Of a DNA stretch of 64,000 nt, positions 49,244 through 63,372 are shown piece after piece. The stretch covers positions 90,419,213-90,483,212 of the forward strand of contig OZ023274.1 of NCBI GenBank assembly GCA_964007475.1, written 5' to 3'. Below the pieces are notes generated by a model. It did not search any database and was not told the DNA's origin. It saw nothing but the letters and a program-made list of their open reading frames with translations. The position numbers and the translations under genes were made by a program. Every line of letters starts with the position of its first letter. Positions within the stretch are counted from its first letter, which is position 1. This DNA comes from Hybos culiciformis. Its lineage: Eukaryota; Arthropoda; Insecta; Diptera; Hybotidae.

Positions 49244-52200
49244 TTTATTTATATTTCGAACCTTAAAATAAAAAAAATATATATATATTTTAATTTCAAC
49301 AAGAGTCATTCATTTAAAATGTGAATTAAAATAAAACAAAAAGTATGAATTCATAATTTTTCGAAGGTTAATTAATTTAATTTTGTGGATCCAAAATTCA
49401 TTTAAAACTAGAAATACTCAGTTTCCATAGACATTTTTTCATAAAGTTTTTATTTTTTTGAATATTGTAGCCCCTTTTAACATTAGTCTAGACTTGTTAA
49501 TTCTATCCAGAAAAACTATAAACTATCCATATATTTATAAATATAAAATAATATTTCATATATATTATAATATTTTTTATTCAAATTCAAAATTTATAAT
49601 TCAAAAATTTAAAATATTAGAATTATCTGGTTTGAGTTCATCTATTTATTATCGCGATGTCATACAATAATTAGGTACTACGCCCTGACTGAATATTATT
49701 AATTAGGGCATGTTCTAATAAAATATAAAAATATTTAATTGATAAGCATAATACATTTAAGTACATAATTATATTAAAGAAATAATTTTCTCTCATATCA
49801 AACATTTAAGATTACGTGAATTGAAGTTCAAATAGTCACTGAAATGTTTCATTATTATATGAATATGTACCACGTAATCTACATGTAAAAACAAATTAAA
49901 ATATGTTTTCGAAAACATGCTGGTGTAAATATATTATAAATAAATTATTAAATATGTTGTAATTATAATTATATTCTGATTTCCTTCAGCAAACAAGAAA
50001 TATTATTTTGTTATATTTAATTAGATTCTCAAAATAATGCTTTTTCTATCAAAGGCCCGAATATTTTCGTCCTTTGAAATGTAGATTTTCCTGAATTTGA
50101 GTAAAATAAAATAATTACATGAGCTAAGAGAAAATATTTTATTTTATTTAAGTAGCGTCTAGTTGTGAATAATTATTTTTTTTCAATCTTTTATATTGTC
50201 TTAAAGTCTAATAGTGTAATTTTCCACTAAACTAAAAACCAAATGCAAGATTAATTTGAGAAATAAATATCAAATTTCTTAATTTTTCAATTTTCCTATA
50301 ATTTTTCTAGAATCTCGAGTTGAAATTTGAAATCAAAACATCTAACTAATTCCGTAACTTAGTAATTAAATAATTCCGGTTCAATGTTATTCTGTTAAAA
50401 AAGGGAAACATCTTATTAATTTTTTTTCCAATAATTGATAATGTTCGAAAATTAATTATTATAGTGAATTATTTTATTTTAATCACTAAATTTTGCACTT
50501 TATTTATTATGCATAAACACCATAATTAGTTAAATATAATAAATAAATTATGAAAATATATAATTATTGTATTGAAAATTTTTTTAAATACTTTAGAATA
50601 TATGTATAAATAAAACAATTGAGATAGAAATTTTGAAGCGAAAATAATCAAAAGTCCATAGGTTAACAATAAAAGAGTAAGATGATGTTTTGTCAGCAAT
50701 TTCTTTTTTTTTTATTAAAGAGACCTTCAAAAATATTGATAACTAGACCGTAATTAAATTTTTTTTGAACTGTGAAATTTATAAAATGTTCGAGAGAAAA
50801 AAAAATTTGATATTTCGGTACCCTACGAGGATTTAATTTCTAAATATCTATTTATATTAACTATTAACCATTATATAACTTATCATTTTAAAATAGAGTT
50901 ATTATCAGAATAATGTTATTATCAGATTTTTATAAACGTTTATTTAATATTATTTACTTTATGTTTATATACATCTTTATGTAGGAGTTCGATCACATAC
51001 ATTAGGTATATGTAAGTGATCTAGCTCCTAAAAAGCGATTAAATATTAAGTACCTACTGAATTAGAGTTTGGTTAAATTATATCTAGTCAAAATATATTT
51101 TGATTTTCTATTTTAGCATAAAAACAAAAAAAAATATTTTAATTAAAATAATTTTTAATATGAATAATAATAAATAATTGTTTATGAATGGATGGGAAAT
51201 GTCTATTTTGTTGCAAGCATAAAAGAAAATAATATAGGAAATAGATTTTGGACTATGAATTTTACAATTTTACTATAATTTATATTTATGGTTGTACGTA
51301 CTAAGTGTTGTTTAACATTTTTGTGATTTTTTTTTTTTACTTTAAAAGGAAAATTTAAAAAACTTTAAAATGTGGTTTTTTAAATTTTTTTGTTATAAAA
51401 TTTTTATTTGAAACAACATACTTAAGTATTATTTGAAAATATTTTGTTTTATTAAAGGAAGTAAAATATTTGTTACACAGTAACGATAGGCTTTTATTAA
51501 CAATGAAAATTACTATAATTTAATTATGTTAAATGATAAATTTAACTGACACACTTTGTCCTTGTGCAGTGTTAATAAAATAAGCACTTACTACAAAAAA
51601 GGAGCGATAATATTTTCAAATGTTAAATACATAACTAACTATTTTCGATATTACTCAAGATTTAATCACAATGAATCTGAATTTGAATAACATTTTAGAA
51701 AAAATCTTTAGTTATATTATTTCGAATTTTTATTGTCATACATACATATTTTCTTCCTAATATAATTTTATTTTATTATTAATTGTATATTAAAAAAAAT
51801 ATTGAAGATAATATTTAAAAAAAAATTCCATTAACTTTATAATATTTACATTTATTAGTAAGCCAGACTAATTAAAAAATTATTATTTCTAAAAAAAAAG
51901 GAAACTCTTATCTCTAGGTATACTTTAGTTTATGAATGTGAACTGGACTAGTTTTTAATTATTTCTTAAATATGTTTTTTTTATAATTCTGAAGATCCCG
52001 GCTAATTAACAGTTTAATCTCCTTTTTTTTTGCTTTTTAATAACATATACTTTTATGCTTATATTATAATTTTGTATAAATTTTATAAATATTTTATTTT
52101 CGAAACAGAAAAGGATATAAATTAATTATTAACGAATTTTATCGAAATTATGGTTAAAAATTAAACAAAATATTATTTGTTATTTTGTTCATACCTTTAA

Positions 52201-53409
52201 TTTATTAAAAAAAATTTAATTAATTTTTTTTTTTATGAAATCCTTTTCGAGACTTTTTCAATAACTAATTATTTAATGTTTAGCTCTCGCCTTCAGAAAC
52301 TTATTTTTATTGTATGTTGACGAATTTAAGTTTGAACTAAAACTGAATAAATATTTATTCGTACATTAATTTTAAATAAAAAAAATGTTATCTTCAATAT
52401 ATAGTCATTTTTCCATATATAATTTGTCAATTAGTATTGGTTCTTAACAATTTCAATTACACATCTCTTACAAGGAAATGAACTCTTCATAAAACTTACT
52501 TCAATATTTAATTTTTGTTTTATACTTCTTTTCCCTACAACTAAATTTTTCTAAATGATTTTGGATTTTTTCAACGATATTTAAATAAATAATTTTCGTG
52601 TATTTAACAATTATGACATTATGAAGAACATTTTTTCATATTTTCAAATTTAAATTTATTTAAAAAATCGCAGTTGCGAACATTCTATATAAGTCATGAT
52701 TTTAAAAATAATAATTTCATATTTTTGATTTTGACTAACAAACTTTTCAAGAAAATACCAAAAAGAAAAAATAATTAGATTTTTAGAAATTTTTATTAAT
52801 TTTTTTTTTTTTTCAAATTTATCTGTATTTTGATTAAAAACAAATTATAACACAACGCAAAATTTTAATCTTTCTTTTTGACAATATGTATGATTTTAAA
52901 ATTTTCTTTTTATATTTTATTAAGCATGTTTTAATTTAAATTAATTTACTTGTAATTATTACTAATTTATATACTTACAATAATTTAAGATGGTATTTTA
53001 TATTTAAAATTCATAATTTAATTTTATTGAGATAGCATTAAATATATATTGAACTTGTTATTTATAAAAAATATAATAAATATATATGTGCTCGAATAAA
53101 ATGATGTTTTTTATTAACACACTATGCATTTGTATTTATTTTTATATTATTATTGATTGAGATAAACAAGGTGTCAGGTCCTAGTAGAATATACGTATGA
53201 GATTAGAAACATGCTATTTTAATATGCATTTTAAATATTTTACTATATTTACGTAAGGATTTAAAAATATAACTCATTTCACAAGTACCTATGTATTCTT
53301 AATTTTTGAACACAGGCTACGTTCATTAACTTTAATATTTAAATATTGATAATTAATTGTATGTATATAATATTGTACAAGTACATTAATATAGATTTAA
53401 ATAATATAA

Positions 53410-53490
53410 TAAAGTTATGCGCAAATAACTCTGAAAGTGCAGCGCACAATAACATCTCAGCCCAGGCCCAGATAGAGGCACGGCTTCTTG
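53410..53490. other. GC-richer islet of unknown nature
   Basis: About 80 bases (GAAAGTGCAGCGCACAATAA, then CAGCCCAGGCCCAGATAGAG) with composition unlike the surrounding 10 kb. On the plus strand it reads NNSESAAHNNISAQAQIEARLLEN, which looks protein-like, but I see no splice acceptor or longer frame. It may be an isolated exon, a gene relic or a transposon scrap. Confidence 0.3.
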
Positions 53491-53813
53491 AAAATTATTT
53501 GTATATTTTACATATAACTATAATTATGTAATCCCATAAAAAATTAATAAGAGAAGTAAAAAAAACATCCCCGTGCGGTATTTTAAATTAATGTTTTTAT
53601 TTCACTAAAGTGAACGTCGAGGTCTAACTTGAAAAAAACATTTTTTTTATTAAATTAATCTTTAGCCCTTTTTCAATCAAAAATTAAAAAACTAACCATA
53701 TTTTTTAGTAAATGTTCGTTGGTCACTAAAATGCTATAAAGCATATAAGTCGATTTCCACTTTCGTGAATGTCAAAATATGCGAAATGCAGAACGTTTTC
53801 ATTTCAATTAAAG

Positions 53814-53901
53814 TATGATATTTTACGGTTCGAGGTATGATATTTTACGGTTCGAGGTATGATATTTTACGGTTCGAGGTATGATATTTTACGGTTCGAG
53901 G
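53814..53901. repeat. four perfect 22-bp tandem repeats
   Basis: TATGATATTTTACGGTTCGA followed by GG is repeated four times without mismatch, then breaks into GGCATAAC. GGTTCGA resembles the core of a tRNA B box, but no tRNA fold is present. Confidence 0.95.
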
Positions 53902-56900
53902 CATAACTGTAAAGCTCGTTTTAAACTTAATTTTTGCTCTGAACGGAAATGAAATAATTCTTGATTATCGAAAGAACATTAAAACATTAACAAAAATGGT
54001 TTTTAACTAAATTGAAATGGAGCCCTCAAAACATTTTTGTCTCGGGCTTCATTGAAGCTCTTCACGGGCCTGTTTTACCCTATTTTTTTCGTGTGACCTT
54101 GTCAATAACTTAAGGTCGGATTACGAGCATAATATTTTGTTCAGAATATTTTGCCTTTTCATTCAAATTAAGTACTTGCGTCGTTTTAAAATAACGTCTC
54201 CAAGTTCCAGGCAATTATTGTTTCTACTTCTTATTGTATACCTTTACTTCAAAAGTTTTACGATTTTTACATCATAATTAGCGCACATATGTCATAAGAA
54301 TCAAATGTAAGTTATCTATCACATGCCACATGCGATATACTCGAAATTAAGAGCCGAAAACAAAGTCCTTTTTATAATTGTAGCCCTAACTATAAAAATT
54401 TGGTTAAGAATCATATTTCCAAAAAAATAATTTTAAGCTTTTTATGAGGATCGATAAACCAAAATATTTAAAGCCCTTTACTTCGACATATGGGTTATTT
54501 CTCAATCACTTATTTAAATTTTGAAATATATTTGTTATTTTTGATTCATTATTAATTAATCAAGTGATTTTGTAGGCAATTAACTTTATTATAATTATAG
54601 TAAAATTTTACCTAGGAGAAAACAACACATTCATAGACAAGAACAGAACTTAAAAAATAATAAAAATGTAATTTTAATAGTGTGTGATGGAAAATTTTTA
54701 TCGACTTAAAATACATAAATATATATAGTAAGTAATTATAGGACTATAACAAAATGCGAGAAGTTATCTGAATTCAGTAGTCTATTCTTATTTTATAATA
54801 AAACATATTTTTTCACATAATATGCCCACTTTGATTGTTTGTATTCTACCTACCACTCTCGGTAAGGTTTATTATAATCTTTTTTAGTTCAAGAAAGCAG
54901 GAACAGAAGAATTATAATTATTTCACACAACTCTAGGAAAAAATCGAAACAAATTCAAATATCTATCTACAAAGATGAATGAAGATGCGAAGACCTTTTT
55001 TAAGTTATTTTTTGAATTTTAGTAAGTACGTTATGACGGTAATTACAAATACTGAAAATTGTTTATTATTCGAACTGATGATTTGGTGGAAACATATTAT
55101 GTACACATGTAATATTTTTCTAAAAATTGTCAATATTTTCGTTAATTTGTAAACATTTTGTTTCTTTATATCTGCCAAGGTTATTTAAAACTTTGACACC
55201 TGCTTCTAAAATCTTAGCAAAAAATATTAATCTTTTATATCTATTTTTTCAATTTATATTACGTGTTCAAACGAAATGTTTTTCAAATAGAATACATAAT
55301 ACTAAATTATAATTTCCCTATAATTTAGCGGCGTTATAGGCTTTCTAACGAAATATAATACCTATTTTTTTCTAAAACTTATTAAAAAGATTAACACTTA
55401 ACTTTGCTACAATAAAGTTGACCTGTGGGCATAAGTCAAGTTAAAATAACACATTACATTTTTTATTGTAGTCAACGGAATTTAAAAAAAGAAACATCAG
55501 TTCTGAATTTTACATAAATTGTTAAGGTTTGAAGAAAACAGAATAAGTAAAGGTATTTTAGTCAAGAATAGAATGTTAAGCTAAGTACAACACCAGTACT
55601 GAAAGTAAAGGTCATCGTGACACATTGGAAAATATGAGATTAATTATTTTCTAATTAAGTACAAAATCAAGTCAAAAAATGTTTATCAATTAATTTTCGT
55701 GATTAAAATCTGAATTTGTTGTTTATTAACTTAACATTTTTTTTGATAATAAAATTATTTTATTCAGTTTTAAAAATAATAAAAATATTTTTATATTCTT
55801 TGCGAGATTACACGCTTATCTGTGCTTGAAAGTATTAAGTAAATTGATTTATTATAAGGATGTATATTCACTAATAATGCCCCCCATTATGTATATGTTA
55901 ATTTTATTTGTAATTTTAATGCACTAGGTGTTTCAATATTGACTAAATTTTAACAATATAAATATTACAATACATTAACACTGAATATTTTAAAATTTAT
56001 AATTTTCCATACTAAATAAAATACATACATTCATACATACATATAAATAAATAGTTTCAAGTTCATCGCATTACTACATTATTACATTACATTTACATTT
56101 CATACAAACAATCACACATGGATTCACGTTCTCAGGAAAACTGCATAAAATACTATCATTTGTATGTTTGTTGGCACGTTTCTTGTCGTTTTTTTTTTAT
56201 ATATTCCGCTCTGTTTGTCATGTAATCACCAGTCCTGCACTAAAATGCTTCTAACTGTTAGAACCTTTCCACATGGCCTTTTTTTAATTCCTTTTTCTAC
56301 TTCTTTTTTTTTTTACCTTTGATCTTTCGCACAAAAAGTTTTTATAAAAGAAAAAGTTGTTAGGCAAGAAAATATTTGATTATGCTTTTTTCATGTTTTT
56401 CAATTTTCAAGCTAAATGATGAGATCCTACGTTATTGTGTTAGAAACGGTTAATTAAAAGAATGAGCATTGGCATATGTGTAGTTAAGTTTTAACGAACT
56501 TTGATGAACACTTGTATAGATGGCAAATTTTTAGAAGTTGAAAACGTTAAGCTCCTGATTGTGTCCAATGATTCTAATGGGGCTCTTACAAAGAATTTCG
56601 ATCAAATTTATTAAAGGCAGGCGGTAGGAACGTATAAGTGAACGAAATTATTTTAAATCTAAACATGGAAAACTTTATTTACATGTCCAGGTAGTTTTCT
56701 ATATATTTTTTTTGGAATAAAACAGGTTAAAAGCTAAAATATAATTGTATCAAAATATAAATTCTGGAACAAAATTATTTGTTTCTAAGTACAATTTTTT
56801 ACAAAACGATTGTCAGGTTCGTCTCTAATTCAATTCAACACAAAGATTACTCAATTTAATAAAAATAAATAAGTTCTAGGGTTTCTTGATATAATATATT

Positions 56901-59900
56901 AAGTTGCGGCAAAAATTTAACGCTGAAAAATTTAATTTTATAATTACTGCCCAAGCGCATTACTTAATAATTATAAATATTAATATGAAAATTGCATTTA
57001 ATTGGAACTAATGACATAATGAAATTTAATTTATATATTTTATACATATTGTGTATTAGAACCAGATAGAAATCTTATCATTTCAATGACGGGAAAAAAT
57101 AATATACATAATCAATAATTTTATATCCATGCATTTTTTTTATAAAGTTACCAAATTTAATTTTAATAAAATCTTATGATAAGAATTTATAAAAATTTAG
57201 GTAATCAGCTAAATTTATCTATATATGCAATGCAGGAATATAAAAATATTGAAACAATGAACTAAATAACGAAGAACTTTGCATCAAACGAAATTACAAT
57301 CGAATCAAAATAAATGATTGAGAAATTAATGTCCTAAACAAAGAGAATATGTCAATTGGAATTAATTTCCATAATTTCCTTAATCCTTCTTACTATATAT
57401 GGAAAATTTTAAAATTATTGATTACTGTTTGTTGTATTCAAATTCAAACTTTCCTTTTTAAAATTAAAATAACAAATACGAAATATTTAAAAATAAATTT
57501 AATTCACAAACTGGGATCAAAACATTTTCAGCTTTAAATATATGAAATAGGAATTGATAAATTTAGTCTCTACTATTATTATTCGGAATATAAGTTTTCA
57601 GTTTGAATAATACAATTTTTTTATTAAATTTATACATATTAAATTATTTTAAATTTTACTTCCGAAAATTTTTTTTTTTTTAAAAAAAATTATTATACAT
57701 TTTATGGGCTTCTTCATTAATCGGATAAGCAATAAGATTTTGGTTAATTAACATTTTTATCACTCAATACTAATATGGTTCACTTTTCTTAAAAGTCACT
57801 GAAATTTTGAAATTATTATATTCATCTTATGATGATTATAACGATTATATATATATATCTTTCGATAGATTTATGATCTTAAAATTGTACGGCAAGAGGT
57901 TATTAAACTGGAGTAAATATAATTCTTATAGTGCGTTATAAAAAATATAAATTTTAATTATCAGTGATTTAATTGAATTGATAAAATAGAAATTTTACTA
58001 TGGATTTTACTATACGCGTATTTAAATATATAATATGTTATTTTTGTTTACAAATTTGAAACTACACGCAATTAGATTTGCGAACTATTATTCATTAAAT
58101 AATTTCATGCCCGATTTTTTTTTTTTAACTTTTGATAAGAAGCCTGAAAAAGAAATCACTTTTTTTTTACAAATAATATAAAAAAAAAAATTATGAATAT
58201 CAAGCTCATCGTTTTGCAAATTAAATTGGCATGTTCATTAGAACTGTCAGAAATGTTTACTTAATAATCACCTAATTATTAATTAATAATATAATGTGTG
58301 AAATTAATATCTAACTCTTTCTTTGTACTTATTGTTTTTAGTTTCTCGCACTTTTGTTTATTATAAATATAATAACTTACGGATAATATAAATTACATTT
58401 TTGTATATAATGTCTTTAAAATTATTCTTAAGAAGAATCCCTGATTTGAAAAAGAGCAATTATTTGAGCTTTAAATAAAATAGAATGTTGTTTGTAGAAA
58501 GATTGAAATCGTCACAAATAATATTGATTTTTCTACAAGCTACATATCTAGATTTTTTTTTTTTAATTTAGGAAAACTTGAACAAAAATGTTTAGATTTA
58601 TTTAAAACTCACTTAACCATTATAGTAATATATAGTTTGATATTAATATAACGATTATCACAACAACAATAGGCATTAAGATATTAAGTAACTAATTTAC
58701 TAAATGTTATATCTTATCAATTATATGTTAAAATTCGTTATTTATATTTTATTTATATATATAATATCTGCACAACGTATAAGATTAATTTGATATAGAT
58801 TTGAATGAAGATTATTTCTTAATATAATTAGTTAATATTTAAACTAAAATGAAATAAAAAAAATTTACTAATAAAACTAGTAATTCTAAAATAACAAAAA
58901 TTAGTTAAAATTTATTCCAACTCACCATTCTAATATGTTCATTTACTATTATTTATTTATTTAAACCTTTTTATTACTATTTTTTAGCAAGAAGCGCGAA
59001 TTTAGTACACTATTCAGAAGATGAAAGTTTAAAACAAACTGCAAACATTTTCTGTGGAATCTTTTATATTATGTTGAAAAGTAGTTCATATAAGGGTCAT
59101 TCTGTAACCATGTAGTGAAATCAAATTTAATCAAATTTATTAGTTTCCATATTTGTAAATAAAAGAAAAGCTTTTCTATAATTTTTTGGAAAAGATATTT
59201 TTCTGCACACACAAAGTTTCGAAATGGCCCTAACGTCTAATGTTGCACTTGTTCTCTGCTTTGTATCCCAAACTTAAATGGCTGTCGAAAAAGTATAATA
59301 ATCTTATTAACTTTTAATACACCCTTCCTTTATTAGAAAAATAATAGTCACTTCTAGAGTAAGTCTAGGTTTCCAAATACATATCTATTTTGTTTTATGT
59401 TTAAGTAACAGTTTGTTGGCCATCATCTGCTATTGTCATTATCGATTCCAATCTCGGGATGGAATTAGGATCAATACAAACTTTTAAAATCACTCACAAA
59501 AAAATGTTGGAAATATTTTTTGTAGAATTACCCACATAAATTAATTATTCAGAAAATTAAGATATTTATCCCTACTTATCATCAGTTTCCCATTTCTTTT
59601 TCTTATATCGAAATTTTGTTAAACTATTTTTTTTTACAAAGAAAGTGTAAAGAAAAAAAAAATAACTGTTTTGATGCCAAATATTTAGATTTAATATGTT
59701 TTGGATGATTTAATATTACCTAATGTTTACTAAGATAAAGAATCATTATCATATCATATACAAAAAGTTTAACAAACTTTATAGTTTTATACTGGAAATT
59801 AAAATGCAGAATTTTAATTTTAATAGATTGATCCTCTCAGTTGTGCAGTTTTAACTTATAACTTCCAGATTAAGATCTATGAAATGACCCGAAAATTTAT

Positions 59901-60090
59901 TCACTTGTGAGAAAAATTTAAATAAATATTTTTTTTTTAAATAAGAGTAAATATGATTCTCACTTCTAAATAGATAAGTTTTAAAACGAAAATTAAAAAA
60001 TTCCATTATCCAACATCTTTTAATTGACTTTTTAGATATGCATCTGCATGTACATTTTTAGATACGATGTGTTCTAACGATATTATGGTA

Positions 60091-60435
60091 AGGGACTGTT
60101 CACATATTACGTAACGCTTTTTTTGCCGTTTTTTAACCCCCCCCCCCCCCAAGGTAACAGATCGTAACAAATTCCGAAGACCCCCCCCCAGAAGAATAAC
60201 GTAACAAAAGTTAAACACTATTTAAATTACTTTTTGAACAATTTTTTTATTCGAATAAACAAAACAAAATTCATTATAACTTATTTAGAGTAATTTTTTT
60301 TATAAAAAGAAGGAAATTTGGTTACATAACATTTTTATAAACACCCCCCCCCCCCCCTCCCGTCGTAACAAACCGTAACAAAATTTCAAATCCCCCCCCC
60401 CCCTTACGCCGTTACGTAATTTGTGAACAGCCCCT
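60091..60435. mobile_element. TIR element with poly-C tracts
   Basis: The left end AGGGACTGTTCACATATTACG and the right end (complement of AGGGGCTGTTCACAAATTACG) are near-identical inverted repeats, each running on into TAACG. Inside are four C-runs of roughly 9-14 bases, all on the plus strand, near 60140, 60181, 60344 and 60391, each next to GTAACA-type sequence. It is a non-autonomous element of about 345 bp. No clear target duplication. The runs are G-quadruplex or i-motif candidates and also sequencing trouble spots. Confidence 0.75.
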
Positions 60436-60509
60436 AACCTCAATTGCAGAAGTAATAACTTATTTTGAGAATGCTCTCAATTAATCAATAGCTTTCACAG
60501 TTTCGCTGC

Positions 60510-60788
60510 GGGAGCGTGTCGAAATTCTGTATTGGAAAATTCTTTGTTGCAAAATTCTGAATAACAAAAAAAAATCGGAATTGCAAAATTCTGTATTGAA
60601 AAAAATTTTATGAATAAATTTTGTATGTAGAAAATTCTGTTTGACAAAATTCTGTTATAGTAAAATTCTGTATGGAGACGAAATTCAGTTTTAGTAAAAT
60701 TTTGTATTGCGAAATAGGAGTAAAAACTAAAAAAGGAGATACTTATTGTTGTTGCATAAATGTATAATCATGTTCATCATGTAGCTTT

Positions 60789-60820
<32 letters not shown>

Positions 60821-61427
60821 TACATATTTTATTGCTAATTAAATTCATCTATTATTAAAAGAAAATTCTTTTTTTATATATAACAAATTTTGTTTTTTTA
60901 GATAACTCTTATTTTATAAAGACAGATGCGTTGCAATCAATTTAAGATACTTGCAATTTTCTAATTTTGTCTTTTTCTTCATAATTCTTTGGACTTTTTT
61001 TATTTTTTCGCAATTTTTCTTTATTTCTTGAATCTTTCTCTTAGCTTGGCCTTTTACATTTGCCATTTTTAAATAATTAATTCATTTTTTACTTTTTTAG
61101 GTTACCCATCAATGTGTACAACCCTGAATGACACCCACTAAATATTTTAATCGTCTCAGGATTGAATTCAAATTTAGTTTTCAAGTGTTTACACAAAAAA
61201 ATCTACGTAAAGAATTTCTGTAATGGAAAAATAAAATAAAAAATTAAGCGCGCGCGCGCATAATTTTTATTTTATTTTTCCAATACAGAATTCTACAATA
61301 CAGAATTTTGAGGTACATAATTTTACAAAACAGTATTTTGTCAAAAAAAATTTTGTCTATACGGAATTTTGTTAATACAGAATTTTGGTATACAGAATTA
61401 TGCTATACAGAATTAAGACCCCAACCC
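60510..61427. mobile_element. foldback element, AAAATTCTGTATTG family
   Basis: The left arm (60520-60720) repeats AAAATTCTGTATTG-type units in forward sense. The right arm (61270-61415) repeats the complement, CAATACAGAATTTTG. It begins GGGAGC and ends with the complement of GGGTTGGGG, the same pair of ends (swapped) as the element at 39281-39785, although the repeat motifs differ. No 9-bp target duplication is visible at the proposed ends. The roughly 550-base interior contains a poly-A run (60799-60822), a GCGCGCGCGC stretch near 61248-61260 and a small minus-strand open frame (61066-60911). Confidence 0.75.
60911..61066 (-). CDS. small basic open frame inside a foldback element (hypothetical)
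   Basis: 51-residue frame starting MANVKGQAKRKIQEIKKNC, Lys-rich and helical in appearance, with two cysteines and ending ATHLSL. It has a start and stop but no recognised family; AT-rich DNA readily gives Lys-rich frames. It is notable because it is the only frame with a plausible start inside any of the foldback elements. It may be chance. Confidence 0.25.
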
Positions 61428-61712
61428 ATTTAAAAAAACCAAATTATTATTTGAATTACATATTATTTTTATTGATCTATTTAAATAAAATGTGAAATTA
61501 TTAGATTAGTGCTTATAAAACTATTTAAAATACAGATTAATATATTTGATAAGTAGGAAAACTTTATGTTAAGACTAAATTATTATTTTATATTTATCAT
61601 TAATAAGTATTATCATAGTATTTGTCAATCATTTATCATTTATCAATTATAAATTATTATTTATATTTTTTCATTACACATATTACTGAATAAGCTGAAT
61701 AATTTTCAACAT

Positions 61713-62815
61713 TTAATTGTTACTACGTTTAGTTTGTCTTAAATTTTTCTCGATCTCAAATTGGCGTAAATCAGTCCTCTCTAAGAAGTCTTGTTTTTCT
61801 AAATATCTAAAATAAAATAAATAAATAATTGAATTCAAATTATGTAAAAAATTAAAAATAACAAGCGAATGACGATTACTCTAAATGTTACAAATGTATT
61901 CTACCATCATCATGTTGATGAAATGGCCAATGTGACATTATCATAGCAATCATCTAACAGCAGGAATGTAAGTAGTCTCAGTGTATATAAATTTGTTAAT
62001 ATCAAAGGTAGTTACCACATAATAAGAGATATATATACTTATGAAGGTTAAGAGTAACAAAATATTTTCTTCTAAAATTAACTTATCACTTACCCATCTC
62101 TCCCCTTATTAAAAGTCTTCAAGTCCTCTTTCAAACCTTCTTTGCTTTTAAACGATTCCCAATCCAATTTAGTTTTTTGTAATACTGAAATTTTTGTTTT
62201 TTTACCAATCTGTTCTAGAACAGAACTCAAACCACCACCAGCTGGTCGTTTCAACATTGACGGTAATGCTATAGGAATCTTACTATTTGTTTTGGATTTC
62301 TTTAAATCACTTTGATTGACTTCTTTTGTAATTTTAATTTCTTCACCAGCAAAATCTAAAATTTCTGTAATTTTAACTTTTTCACCTGTCTCTTTAGAAT
62401 CATTCCGCTTCAGTGGACCTGCCTTTTCAATATTGATTGTTGGTACTGGCTCTGTACCATTCTCTTTTTTTTTCGTATTTGGTTCAGAATTTGTGTCACT
62501 CAGGAAACTTTCCCACAATTTATCGGATCTTTTCTTTTCATCCTCTTCATCTGATTCAATAATATCCTTTTCCAAATTTTTTTTTTCTTCCGGATTTCGA
62601 CGAGTTGATCTTTTCGTATTAATGTGTTCAATATTTTTTTTATTCTTTTTATTATCTAATAAATTATCATTATCATCATCATCATCACAGTCGTCAGATT
62701 CTTCATTGTTCGAACTTCCATCTTCTAAATTGCTGCTGTTCTTCAATTCACTTTCTGGGCAAAAATCTTCATCACTGTCGTCGCTTTCATTTAAATTATG
62801 TTTTTGTTTGCTCAT
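61713..62815 (-). CDS. Yeti: CFDP1/BCNT family protein (Yeti, Swc5 homologue)
   Basis: Two exons, 62815-62094 and 61806-61713, join in phase (GG|A) to give 271 residues. The N-terminal 120 residues are acidic and disordered (DDSDEDFCPES ... CDDDDDNDN), as in all BCNT proteins, and would bind H2A-H2B. The C-terminal BCNT domain (about 195-271) is well conserved: RPAGGGLSSVLEQIGKKTKISVLQKTKLDWESFKSKEGL, then across the intron GRDGYLEKQDFLERTDLRQFEIEKNLR. Family members are subunits of SWR1/SRCAP-type remodellers that deposit H2A.Z; Drosophila Yeti also binds HP1a and is essential. Splice sites are consensus (GTAAGT, TTTTAG). The plus-strand frame at 62316-62843 is the antisense shadow of the acidic region. 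Confidence 0.96.
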
Positions 62816-63365
62816 ATTTTTTAATTTAAATTATCAGTTTTAGTTTTAATTGAGGAATGAAAAGAAATTTAATAATTTAATTTATTTTATGAAATAAAAA
62901 ATTTATTATGCCGGTGAAAAATAAAATTTTTTTCTATCACTCAGCAGTCAGCACATCACAACACAAGTCAAAACAACGACAGTAAATCAATATGACATTA
63001 TAGAAAATCCTAAAAACGAATTGAAAAAATTATGATTTGTGTATTTGATGCTTAATTGTAAAAAATATGTGCGGCTATGAAATAGGATATAACCATAACC
63101 ATTGGATTTAGACCTCTGGATTTTGGTTTAATTTCACTTGTATTTTGTTGTTGCAGATAGAATTCGAAAAAAATACGTCACAATTTTTATTGAGAAAGGA
63201 ATTTTCAAGCAATTTGTTTTGTATTTAACATTCATTTTAAAGGGCGGCGCTTTGAAACTGATTGCATTTGTTCTTTCTTAGATCCTTCTTGCAAGCTTCG
63301 GGAACAATGGAAGAAAATAAAAATAAAAGCGAAAGCTTTTTGGAACAAGCTGAAAACGTTGATAA
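62816..63365. other. CFDP1 upstream region
   Basis: AT-rich DNA that should hold the promoter of the minus-strand CFDP1 gene. No coding frame is recognised. A stretch of more balanced composition lies near 63240-63330. Confidence 0.45.
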
Positions 63366-63372
63366 CTTCTAG

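Larger units (their letters stand above)
49244..60090. other. 10.8-kb stretch with no recognisable gene
   Basis: Extremely AT-rich. The open frames here (for example 49458-49670, 55127-55312 and 57349-57537) are low-complexity. Exceptions to the uniform texture are a GC-richer islet at 53410-53490, a 22-bp tandem repeat at 53814-53901, a slightly GC-richer region at 53560-54130 that may be an old transposon, and CATACATA-type microsatellites near 56020-56050. It could be a long intron of an unseen gene, but I found no exon. Confidence 0.5.

Noticed and set aside
53814..53901. GGTTCGA in the tandem repeat as a tRNA B box
   Set aside because: No A box, acceptor stem or cloverleaf pairing is present at the right distances.
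62316..62843. 175-residue plus-strand frame
   Set aside because: Serine/phenylalanine-rich shadow of the acidic region of CFDP1 on the other strand.
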